NCBI GenBank assembly: GCA_900319255.1
Contig: ONNU01000160.1
Span: 1-7,437 of the forward strand
From: an uncultured Eubacteriales bacterium
Lineage (GTDB): Bacteria; Bacillota; Clostridia; Oscillospirales; Acutalibacteraceae
Length of the DNA: 7,437 nucleotides
Direction of reading: 5' to 3'
Shown: positions 1 through 6,871 of the stretch, piece by piece
How the letters are laid out: each line of letters starts with the position of its first letter
Position numbering within the stretch: position 1 is the first letter of the stretch
Translations under genes and position numbers: made by a program
Notes under the pieces: generated by a model
Seen by the model: the letters and a program-made list of their open reading frames with translations, nothing else
Told to the model about the DNA's origin: nothing
Database searches by the model: none

Positions 1-462
1 ATAATGCTCATCACCGTAGGAAGAGATCTCTTTCTTTTTGCGAAGTCCCTTTTCCTTTGCGGTATTGATAAGAATATCCCCGTAGGGCAGGTCGATAAAG
101 CTGCAGTCGATCCCATTTTTCCGGGCAAAGCAAAGCGCGTTGTATTCCGGCGAACAGCGCAGAAACGGGTAATAGCATTTATAGTCATCCCCGTCCTCAC
201 TTATATACTTTGCGGTGTCCTTGTAAAAATAGTAAAATGCCACCGGAGGTACTGTCCCGCCGTCAGCAAGCACACCGATAAGCTTATTGGCAGTCTGAGG
301 ACCTTCGACAAGAATACAATCCGGCTTATAGCTTTCCATTACTTTTTTCAGGTGAAAGGAGCATCCGGGACTGTGATGTCTTACGGGAAAATACAGAATT
401 TTCTGCGACAGATCAAAGGGTATTATTTCAGATATTTCCGTGCCGAGTAATAATCCTTCCAT
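1..462 (-). CDS. DUF5682 family protein, N-terminal 154 residues (gene continues past the left edge)
   Basis: My translation of the minus strand from the ATG at 462 stays open to base 1, giving 154 residues with no stop. About 20 residues in comes the segment YFPVRHHSPGC, followed some 25 residues later by ILVEGP. The RHHSP motif followed by an EGP motif is the signature I know for the N-terminus of DUF5682 proteins (the YehM-like partner of YehL ATPases), which are usually 700-800 residues, so most of the gene lies outside. No signal peptide is visible, so it is probably cytoplasmic. The start lies inside the 3' end of the upstream ATPase gene (40-base overlap, different frame) and is preceded only by a weak GGTGG, which suggests translational coupling. 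The function of the family is unknown. The layout of the motifs hints at a TraB/TIKI/ChaN-like fold, but that is speculation. A plus-strand open frame over the same bases is a shadow. Confidence 0.82.
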   Translation of the reverse strand, partial: MEGLLLGTEISEIIPFDLSQKILYFPVRHHSPGCSFHLKKVMESYKPDCILVEGPQTANKLIGVLADGGTVPPVAFYYFYKDTAKYISEDGDDYKCYYPFLRCSPEYNALCFARKNGIDCSFIDLPYGDILINTAKEKGLRKKKEISSYGDEHY

Positions 463-1538
463 AGTCCACCAACCTTTTCAGCCCTTTGTTTTACGACCGT
501 ATTGAAATAGCTTTTCAGCTTGTCAAGATCATCTTTTGAGTCCTTGCATACAGCGTTTGTCAGGTTTTTTGTCAATTCGTCAATGCTCATGCGGGGCTGT
601 TCATAATACCATGCATTTGAAAGCGTCTGATAGTAAACTGAAACAGCCTCAGCGGTACTCATTACTGCAGAAGGCTTTTCTATTTTTGTACCCGTATCGG
701 AAATGCCCTCCCGCAGCTCATGGTATGTCATTGCAAGCAGCTCGGCAACATCCGTATCTGCCGGCATATCAATTTTATCAGCAATAGCGCTTTGTTCGAC
801 TTCGTTCATAATGATCTGCTTTTCAAGACGAATATCCTTGACAGGATCCACGGTCTCGAAATTGAAACGGCGTTTCAGCGCGCTGGACATTTCATTAACG
901 CCCTTGTCACGGATATTTGCAGTGCCGATAATATTGAAGCCCGGTCTTGCAAACAGCAGCCCCTCATCCTCAAGCTCAGGGATATTCAGCACCTTATCGC
1001 TCATAACAGAGATAAGACTGTCCTGGATCTCAGCAGGAGTTCTGGTTATCTCCTCAAATCGTGTGATAATGCCCTTTGACATTCCCACATACAGGGGAGA
1101 GGGGACAAGAGCTTCACGAACAGGTCCCTTTGCAAGCAGAAGCGCATAATTCCAGCTGTATTTTATCATATCCTCTGTTGTGCCGGCTGTACCCTGAACG
1201 GTATTTGTGCTGTTGCCGCTTATAGCTGCGGACAGAAGCTCGGAAAGCATGGTCTTTGCAGTTCCCGGCTCGCCGACCAGCATAAGCCCTCTGTTTCCTG
1301 TAAGGGTAATGATGCACCTTTCAACAAGCGCGTCATTACCGAAAAACTTTTTTCTTATTTCGATCTGTCTGCCGTCTGCTGTCGTGACCGGCTTGGATGA
1401 ACCGAGAATAAAAGTCCTGACAGCCTTTGGTGAAAGCACCCAGTTTTCGGGTTTTCTGGCGTTATCGTTTTCCGCCAGCGCCTGCAGCTCATCCCTGTAA
1501 CGAATTTCAACAGGCGGTTTTATCATATTATTTTCCAT
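423..1538 (-). CDS. MoxR-like AAA+ ATPase, YehL type (371 aa)
   Basis: This is a cytoplasmic AAA+ ATPase of 371 residues. The Walker A motif GEPGTAKT is at residues 89-96. The Walker B region reads ITRFEEITRTP (about 158-168), with FEE where most AAA+ proteins have a DE pair. The sensor-1 segment GTAN is at 205-208 and an arginine-finger pair RR at 223-224. Length and N-terminus (PPVEIRYRDEL) fit the YehL branch, close to E. coli YehL in size. I chose the ATG at 1538 because GGGAGG at 1552-1547 sits 8 bases upstream; a longer frame opening at 1580 would start inside the promoter -10. MoxR ATPases are thought to act as chaperones for VWA-domain partners, and YehL-type ones lie next to DUF5682, VWA and SWIM-finger genes. 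The overlapping DUF5682 gene fits that operon. The actual substrate is unknown. The gene has no visible lesions. Confidence 0.92.
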   Translation of the reverse strand: MENNMIKPPVEIRYRDELQALAENDNARKPENWVLSPKAVRTFILGSSKPVTTADGRQIEIRKKFFGNDALVERCIITLTGNRGLMLVGEPGTAKTMLSELLSAAISGNSTNTVQGTAGTTEDMIKYSWNYALLLAKGPVREALVPSPLYVGMSKGIITRFEEITRTPAEIQDSLISVMSDKVLNIPELEDEGLLFARPGFNIIGTANIRDKGVNEMSSALKRRFNFETVDPVKDIRLEKQIIMNEVEQSAIADKIDMPADTDVAELLAMTYHELREGISDTGTKIEKPSAVMSTAEAVSVYYQTLSNAWYYEQPRMSIDELTKNLTNAVCKDSKDDLDKLKSYFNTVVKQRAEKVGGLWKDYYSARKYLK

Positions 1539-1546
1539 TACTATGA

Positions 1547-1552
1547 CCTCCC
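1547..1552 (-). promoter_or_regulatory. Ribosome binding site that fixes the start of the AAA+ ATPase
   Basis: The minus strand reads GGGAGG here, 8 bases before the ATG at 1538. This near-perfect anti-16S match decides for this start over the in-frame ATG 14 codons upstream, which has no such site and overlaps the promoter. Confidence 0.85.
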
Positions 1553-1578
1553 GGAACAAATAAACTTTAGCTTTTTTC

Positions 1579-1607
1579 ATTATAACACAGTACCCTATTT
1601 TTTACAA
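1579..1607 (-). promoter_or_regulatory. Sigma-A-type promoter of the ATPase/DUF5682 operon
   Basis: On the minus strand TTGTAA (1607-1602) is separated by 17 bases from a perfect TATAAT (1584-1579). A TG pair one base before the -10 adds the extended -10 element. Transcription should start near 1572, giving a leader of about 30 bases before the ATG at 1538. The -35 matches consensus at four of six positions. Confidence 0.72.
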
Positions 1608-1664
1608 AATGTTTTTATTCTGTATGCATTTTATTGTACATTATATTGCTGCGCAGAATCTGAC

Positions 1665-1705
1665 AAAAAAGATCCGGCTGTCCATTCCATGGAAACAGCC
1701 GGATC
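1665..1705 (-). terminator. Rho-independent terminator after the kinase remnant
   Basis: On the minus strand an 11-base perfect stem, GATCCGGCTGT (1705-1695) pairing with ACAGCCGGATC (1681-1671), encloses a 13-base loop and is followed at once by six T (1670-1665). It lies 18 bases after the stop codon at 1724 of the histidine kinase/helix-turn-helix remnant and separates it from the ATPase operon promoter. Confidence 0.9.
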
Positions 1706-1723
1706 GTATTATTTATGCCTGGT

Positions 1724-1856
1724 TCAGAAGGAGATAAGCTTTTCTGCGGTAATGCCAAGGACCTTTGCTATATGCATAAAGGTTATGACATCAGGTATTC
1801 GTTCGCCGCGCTCCCAGCGGCAAACGGTCTGTACAGCTACGTTTATTGCATCAGAA
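1724..1856 (-). pseudogene. C-terminal two thirds of a Cro/C1 (XRE) helix-turn-helix domain
   Basis: In the kinase H-box frame the last 44 residues match the second half of XRE DNA-binding domains: DAINVAVQTVCRWERGERIP is the recognition helix and the WERGxxxPD turn, followed by FMHIAKVLGITAEKL as helices 4 and 5. Helix 1 and the start of helix 2 are absent and replaced by kinase sequence ending in LISF. No start codon or ribosome binding site precedes the helix-turn-helix part on its own, so it is not an independent gene. The likely history is a deletion that joined the kinase to a neighbouring regulator gene; that history is inference. Confidence 0.78.
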
Positions 1857-2742
1857 AAGGAGATCAGATCCTCATTCTGAATAGCCCCGATATGGGATTT
1901 GAGATATTTTGAGAAATCGTCAATACATTTGACAGCCTTTTTGCTGTCACGCTTTGCGAGCAGACGTATTGTTGAAAGGGCATTATTGATAAAATGCGGA
2001 TGAATCTGATTTTTAAGTATCGTAAGCTCACTTTTTGCGATCTTAGCTCTTTTTCAGTAATGGTCTTACGCATATCGTACTGATATATTATAGAAAGATA
2101 GACATAGTATACGAGAACACATAACGCTGTGACGATGTTGGTGCTTCCTTTGTCAAGGGATGTATATTCAAGTACCGCAGTCAGCACTGATACTGTAAAA
2201 ATAGACAGCAGAATAAGGCTTGAGCCGCGGTTTTTTCCCCGGAAGCTTTTGATGGTGAATACCAGAAGAATAAGAACATACAGCAGCTGCACGATATATA
2301 TTGTGAGATTAAAGGGATAAAGGGGTATCCATGCATTGACTCCGTTTATCTCAAATGCCAGCGGGCTGCCGAAAAGGGTCGGCAGATAAATACAGGCGTT
2401 GACGATCGTAGGAATTGACAGAGGCAGCCAGTATTTTTTATTCGGGGATATTACGAAAAGCTCCAGTAATATTATCGTCGGGCGAAGAACATATAAAAGC
2501 GTGCTGAAAACAGTCCGCAGCCCTATTCTTAGCTGGGGGTCAGAAATTTCGATCTGATAAGCAGTTATCCCCGAAAGAACATTTTCGCCGTAATCAAGCA
2601 TATCAACGATCAGCAGCACAACAATAATGATGCTTACCAGTTTCCCCGCAGGGATATTCACCTTTCTGTTGACATATATGATGACGCTGAGAAAAAACAG
2701 TATCACCAGCGTAAGATAATTTGAAAGAAAGAAATCAATCAG
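1724..2742 (-). pseudogene. Broken seven-transmembrane sensor histidine kinase fused to a helix-turn-helix fragment
   Basis: The first frame encodes about 230 residues with seven hydrophobic segments, for example KLVSIIIVVLLIVDML and IYIVQLLYVLILLVF, ending in a charged linker (ITEKEL). That frame then gives nonsense and stops at 1864. The minus-1 frame continues the family: AKSELTILK followed by QIHPHFINNALSTIRLL (H-box from 2008), then KYLKSHIGAIQNEDLISF, as in LytS-like kinases (PF06580). The frame must change between about 2056 and 2041, near GAAAAAG. After LISF no ATPase domain follows; the chain becomes a Cro/C1-type helix-turn-helix and stops at 1724. Such a kinase would normally sense at the membrane and phosphorylate a response regulator; this one could not. 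The start is uncertain: CTG at 2742 has AGAGGAAG 9 bases upstream; GTG at 2706 is an alternative. Promoter and terminator remain. Confidence 0.82.
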
Positions 2743-2785
2743 TACACGGCACTTCCTCTTGAATAATAAGCATAGCTTCTGTTAC

Positions 2786-2794
2786 ATTATATCA
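2786..2794 (-). promoter_or_regulatory. Extended -10 promoter of the kinase remnant
   Basis: The minus strand reads TGATATAAT, a perfect -10 (2791-2786) with the TGn extension. At 17 bases upstream there is no recognisable -35, only ATGATA. This suggests dependence on the extended -10 or on an activator. Transcription would start near 2779, about 37 bases before the CTG start candidate. Confidence 0.55.
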
Positions 2795-2812
2795 CAAACA
2801 GGCTGCATTATC

Positions 2813-2831
2813 ATTAACCGTAATGGTTAAT
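2813..2831 (-). promoter_or_regulatory. Inverted repeat over the -35 region of the kinase promoter, possible operator
   Basis: ATTAACC and GGTTAAT form perfect 7-base arms around a 5-base spacer, centred about 30 bases upstream of the -10. Size and position suit a dimeric DNA-binding protein. Which protein binds it cannot be read from the sequence; a response regulator or the helix-turn-helix protein whose remnant lies downstream are both possible. Confidence 0.45.
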
Positions 2832-2854
2832 AAGTCAAACATATTTTTTGCCTG

Positions 2855-2886
2855 AAAAAAGGGGAGCGGCAGCTGTTGCTGCCGCT
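2855..2886 (-). terminator. Rho-independent terminator after the large secreted protein gene
   Basis: The minus strand carries AGCGGCAGC and GCTGCCGCT, a perfect 9-base stem with a 4-base loop (2886-2865), followed by four C and then six T. It lies 28 bases after the stop codon at 2915. The plus strand has no T tract after the hairpin, so it works for the minus strand only. Confidence 0.85.
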
Positions 2887-2914
2887 GAGAAAAAATTATC
2901 CGGTAATGCCGTTA

Positions 2915-3619
2915 TCAGGTGAAATAAGCATCGGCTTTCTGCCAGTACAGATAAAGCGCCCTGACTACATTCAGAAGATCCAGCTTCTGTTTGTCCAGCT
3001 GTTCATCCGGAGCTGACGCTGTGCTTGCGATAATAAACTTACAGTAATTGAGAGGACTGAATTTTACTGTTCCGCTGTTTACTTTCAGATCAAATGTATT
3101 GCCGATATTTTTCGCGCTGATGCTCCTGATACGCGCTGCATAATATTCATCCGAGACTTCTTTTTCCACAATCTGACCCTCACAGCTGAATTCCAACGGA
3201 GTGCTGCTTCTGAAATAAAGCGAAAGCGTGGTTTCAGATTTCAGCGAAAGGGTTGCGCCCTCAAAGATCGTGCCCTCAGGAAGTCCCTCGAAAACAGGAT
3301 CAGCAATATTGACAGATACATTTTCAAGCTTCTTTTCATTGTCTGTCAGTCCGGCGTTTGCAGGTCTGTCGGTATGACTGTTAAAGACGATCTGCGAATA
3401 AGCGCCGTAGTTCAGCATAGCCTTAACAAGCGGCACAGCTTTTGCATAGGCTTTTTCCTCATCGCTGCCGTTTTCATTAGCGTGCTCCAGCAGGTAATCA
3501 GCATATTCCTTTACGGAATAGGTGTATGTCGTACCCTCATTTTCGCCGTTAATGATCTGAGCTGTGATATCCGAGGTCATTTCCTTTGCAGCGACCTGAC
3601 ATTTGAAGATATACCATGT
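2915..3619 (-). pseudogene. C-terminal piece of the secreted protein, downstream of the amber codon
   Basis: This 234-codon stretch is in the same frame as the segment upstream; only the TAG at 3622-3620 separates them. It starts TWYIFKCQVAAKEMTSDITA and continues through a helical segment with YTYSVKEYADYLLEHA and MLNYGAYSQIVFN. A beta-rich part follows, and it ends LLNVVRALYLYWQKADAYF before TGA. I associate this region, together with the YTLSLDGDIGVNFYM part before the stop, with the C-termini of secreted ruminococcal proteins; its function is unknown to me. An ATG at 3580 could open a 221-residue frame but has no ribosome binding site, so independent expression is unlikely. Confidence 0.78.
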
Positions 3620-3823
3620 CTATTCGCCGGAAACAACTGTTCTTGCATCTGAAACATTGATTTTTTCCTCGTCGGTTTCTTCGCCGGAGGGAATATTGAA
3701 TTTCATATATGCTGTATCGCTGGCGGCGATTTCATCTGAAAGCTCCATATAGAAGTTTACGCCTATATCGCCGTCAAGACTCAGGGTGTAACCCATAAGT
3801 CTTGCACCTATATTGTCAGCATA

Positions 3824-4021
3824 GACGTTTTTTGAATTGGTATAGGTTTTGCCGTCCGTTTCGACTGTCGCAGTATAGATCTCGGTGTCGCCGTCCATAG
3901 TTTTGTTTACAGCCGCCTCAATTGTTTTCTTATGTCTGCATCTCTCGTCGGTGCAGACGAAGCTTGCAGAAGCAGTGCTGTGATCATCTGACCAGTCCCA
4001 TGCCGGCTCGCCGTAGATATG
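3824..4021 (-). repeat. Cys-containing module, copy 2
   Basis: Residues 745-810 of the central frame: HIYGEPAWDWSDDHSTASA, then FVCTDERCRHKKTIEA, then EIYTATV and GKTYTNSK. It matches copy 1 at 4868-5071 along its whole length with the same Cys, His and Trp positions, and lies just before the C-terminal domain. The extra Cys pair of copy 1 (TAVC and GKC) is absent here. Confidence 0.65.
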
Positions 4022-4867
4022 GTCGTCAGTAAAGTCATATGTGACCGACTTTGCGCCCTCGGTATCACTTACAGTAGTTTTATGGTCTAAGTGGAATGTA
4101 ACATTTGTTCCATTGAAGGCATGGAAAACTGTATCGACAACACCCGGATAGCTCAGTGTTATATCCAGCCGATTATCGTTTTCGCTGTTTACATTTCTGA
4201 ATGCATCCATTCCGATCGAATTCAGCCCCGAAGTATCACCCGTTACCTTTGTAAGCTTTGAATTATTAAAAGCGCTGTTGCTGATCGTCGTGATATTCTC
4301 AGTCAGCTTCAGCTCGAAGGGCTTGCTGCCGCCATTATCAATAATTTCTGTATTGTTGCCCAATGTCGTTACTGTTTTCCCTTTGTAAGTTTTTGGGATC
4401 TCAAGTACAGTCAGATTCTCGGTAGGACCGGTGTATTTTGATATCCAGCTACGGGTCTTGAAGGTGAACCAGCTGTTTTCAAGAGCTTCCGGAAGCTGCG
4501 AGGTGTCGATTTTTTCGCCGGCGCTGCCGTCCTTATTCAGAGGGAAATAATCGCCCTTGCTGTCGATAATATACTCGATTATACCGGGGATATATGCTCC
4601 GTTTTCGTCAATATACGGATCAGTAGAATCGAAATGCCTTACAAATTCAGCTTTTATGGTTACCTCGCTTGCGGGCATTGAGAATTTATTATCGCTGACG
4701 GCAACGGGGTTTTTGAAATCGTCAACCACTGTCAGAGAGAATAAGCTGTAGCCCTCATCAGGCTGGATATCCAGGCTGATCTCTTTGCCGAATTCCGACT
4801 TATCAACGCCTGGGGTCACAGTACCGCAGTCAGATTCTTTTACTACAACAGACCATTTGTTTTTAGC

Positions 4868-5071
4868 AGTTTTTTCATCGGTATAACATTTTCCCTGAAA
4901 ATCACAAACAGCAGTATAGATAGATTCTTTGCCTTTATATTCCTCGTGAATATCAGCATTTACTTTGACCGTATGCTCACATCCGGGATCAATACAGGCA
5001 AATACAGCATATGCCGAGCTGTAATCATCTGCCCATGTCCATTCCGGGTCAACATACTCATCATACTGATG
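4868..5071 (-). repeat. Cys-containing module, copy 1
   Basis: Residues 395-462 of the central frame: HQYDEYVDPEWTWADDYSSA, then FACIDPGCEHTVKV, then SIYTAVC and GKCYTDEK. It pairs with 3824-4021. Shared features are a PxWxW motif, an acidic DD pair, FxC....C.H and a final YTA...GK.YT strand. The C-x4-C-x-H pattern could bind a metal or form a disulphide. In the family this module often recurs; I cannot name a function. Confidence 0.65.
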
Positions 5072-5452
5072 CTCAATATAAGGAGTAAGCGTTTTGTTGG
5101 AAATTGTATCGTAGAAGAGCTTATCCGTATATATATGATTGTTTTCATCCTTCAGCGTCTGATCCTCCACTACTGTAGCATCGTTTTTGACGTATGGCAC
5201 GTCGATTCTGATACTGTCAGAAGGATCTGTCCATCCGAGGTTCATATCATCAGAATCTATCCGGGTGATCTGGGATGTGCCGCCGATAATGTTTGCTTTT
5301 TTTGTAGTAACCTTTCCTGCTTGAAATGATCCTCTTTTTATGGTAAAGCTTTCCTTGCAGTTGATTTCTATGTCCGAGGCATTGATAACAGCTCCATACT
5401 GAGAAAAAGACTTGAGCGAATTAATATTTCTGTTCGTGTAAAACATTGATAT

Positions 5453-5656
5453 TTTGCCGTTCTGCATAAACTGACCGTAAACACTGAGGGAATCGCCTTT
5501 GAACGCTCCGGATGCAGAGGGGGTATCAAAAACGAGGTGTTGTTCGTCCGGGATTATCAGGTGAACATTGCCGTCTATTATGAAATAAATATTATCAGGA
5601 ATACTGAGATTATCAATACCGTTGTTTATCACATACCATCCGGAGGTCAGATAATA
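5453..5656 (-). repeat. Second copy of the duplicated segment (WYVI...HLIIPD...LSVYG)
   Basis: Residues 200-267 of the central frame repeat the motif order of 6677-6871: YLTSGWYVINNG, then NIYFIIDGNVHLIIPDEQHL, then FKGDSLSVYGQF and NGKI. The region after it lacks the glycine-rich IGxG units of the first copy and has SFTIKRGSF and NIIGGTSQI instead, so the following beta-helix part has diverged or is shorter. Confidence 0.55.
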
Positions 5657-5989
5657 ATTGCAGCTGCTTTGCACATTGATCCTTCTGGCGTTGACTTCAC
5701 TCTCACTTCCCCGCTCGTCTATATAGTAATTTTTTTCAATTGTATAATATACAGCCTCGAGAGTAAGCGATGTATCAGTAGGAGTTACTAAGTCACCGGG
5801 TTCAAAAAAATCGTTGTCATAATCTCCGCCGCTTACACGCCAGCAGATAAATTCCTTGTTTTTCGGAATATCAGGACATTCGGGAAGCGTGTACTTTGAA
5901 TTTTTCGTTACTTCATAGGCATTGTTCATCTCGCCGTTGCCTGTATCGCGCCATTTCATTGTTACAACTGTCCAGCCGTTGTAAGCTCC

Positions 5990-6064
5990 GCATGTAGGAC
6001 AAACGTGATTGCTGTTCCAACTATGTTCTTCCTTTTCCGAGAGGGATTCTCCGCAGAATTCGCA
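5990..6064 (-). other. Four-cysteine zinc-knuckle-like segment
   Basis: Residues 64-88 of the central frame carry CEFC and CPTC separated by 17 residues, with a His-rich stretch (EEHSW, SNHV) between. The C-x2-C-x17-C-x2-C spacing is that of a zinc ribbon. In secreted repeat proteins of this kind such a segment is structural. Zinc binding is inferred, not shown. Confidence 0.6.
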
Positions 6065-6239
6065 GTATTGTTCGTGATATTGAAGATCAACACTCCGATA
6101 GTCCCTATCAAAGTGATCGCAGGCAGGCAATATCATAGCAAACTTATTATTCTGACAGGCTCTGACACGATCACCGGCGGGAACACGATCATCATCATCC
6201 AGGCTTGCTCCTGCCTTTACCCAGGATGAATCCGGCATC

Positions 6240-6691
6240 TGAGAGTGCCGCATTCGGTCTCGTTGTTGCCATGTCCTATGGCAGAGGTGGTGTTCATTCC
6301 TCCGGCTGCAAGAATAACGCTGCTTCCTTCCACTATAACATCGGCTCCCACGCCGTTGTCGCCGCCGCCGATTCCGGAGCCGTATTTACCGCCGGTGGCA
6401 TTGACCTCGCCGCCGTAGATATTGACGCTGCCGTCCAGATTACCGTAATATACCAGCGCCGATACCAGAGCCGTACTTGCCGGCTTCGGCTGTGACGATA
6501 CCTCCGTAGATATCGATATTTCCCTTGAGATGGTAGTAATCACCGCCGCCTGCGCCAATTGCGGGTGCTTCAGAGGAGCTTTTTGCTGTGATCTTGCCCC
6601 CCTTGATAATCAGACTGCCGCCGTTTTCCTTTTTTCCGCCGCCTATCGCCGCATAATATTCCTTGTCGGAAAGGGAAGCAATAAGCTCGCC
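6240..6691 (-). repeat. Glycine-rich beta-helix-like protein repeats, about five units
   Basis: After correcting one frameshift, about five units of 25-32 residues follow one another, each with a core IGxG and an ending such as IYGG. Examples are EAPAIGAGGGDYYHLKG, GKYGSGIGAG, GKYGSGIGGGDNGVGA and TTSAIGHGNN. Units three and four are nearly identical in protein (GKYGSGIG) and similar in DNA. Spacing and glycine pattern suggest a right-handed beta-helix. An extra base near 6451 lies inside the third unit and a missing base near 6240 ends the array. Confidence 0.7.
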
Positions 6692-6871
6692 TGTGCCTTC
6701 CGTGCCGCCGTAGACAGTAAGAGCGCTGCCCTCAGCAATATTGATGCCTTCATCAAAGCTGATATGAGCGCCGTCGCATAATATCAGACTGACACTGCCG
6801 TTGATATACATACGGCTTGAATAAGTATTTGTCCCTTCAATAAAGTACCATTTTCCGTTTTGCAGTTCGGT
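6677..6871 (-). repeat. First copy of a duplicated segment (WYFI...SLILCDG...LTVYG)
   Basis: The segment reads NGKWYFIEG, then YINGSVSLILCDGAHISFDE, then GSALTVYGG and GELIA. It resembles the segment at 5453-5656 in the same order (SGWYVI, IDGNVHLIIPDEQHLVFD, DSLSVYGQ, GKI). The two probably form equivalent beta-strand layers that lead into each beta-helix part. Divergence is high, so the duplication is old. Confidence 0.55.

Larger units (their letters stand above)
3620..6253 (-). pseudogene. Central open segment of the secreted protein (877 codons)
   Basis: This is the longest uninterrupted frame, and an automatic caller would report it as a gene. It has no credible start: the ATG at 6253 arises in a frameshifted stretch, has no ribosome binding site and no signal peptide. 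In residue numbers of this frame: zinc knuckle C64, C67, C85, C88; Listeria-Bacteroides-like repeat about 94-170; beta-helix-like segment about 200-330; Cys module 395-462; InlB-like repeat 467-538 (GTVTPG, then DEGY, then MPASEVTIKAEF); leucine-rich segment 593-715 with ITTISNSAFNNSKLTKV; second Cys module 745-810; C-terminal domain from 814 (ARLMGYTLSLDGDIGVNFYM) cut by TAG. Whether any part is still translated is unknown. Confidence 0.8.

Noticed and set aside
4..450. Plus-strand open frame of 148 codons at the left edge
   Set aside because: It is antisense to the DUF5682 frame, which carries the family motifs RHHSP and EGP; no ribosome binding site on the plus strand.
703..1149. Plus-strand open frames opposite the AAA+ ATPase
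   Set aside because: They mirror the ATPase gene, are serine/leucine-rich without any motif, and overlap one another; typical shadows.
1724..1856. The helix-turn-helix part as an independent regulator gene
   Set aside because: No start codon with a ribosome binding site precedes it and helix 1 is absent; it is open only as a continuation of the kinase frame.
3620..3622. TAG as pyrrolysine or another reassigned codon
   Set aside because: The gene also has three frameshifts, and nothing in the window suggests a recoding system; nonsense mutation is simpler.
4946..5329. Plus-strand frames of 60-130 codons opposite the secreted protein gene
   Set aside because: They lie antisense to the modular frame with its signature Cys and Trp motifs and have no recognisable domain.
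6240..6691. Glycine-rich repeats as a CRISPR or DNA satellite array
   Set aside because: The repeat is at the protein level with variable DNA and no constant spacer pattern.
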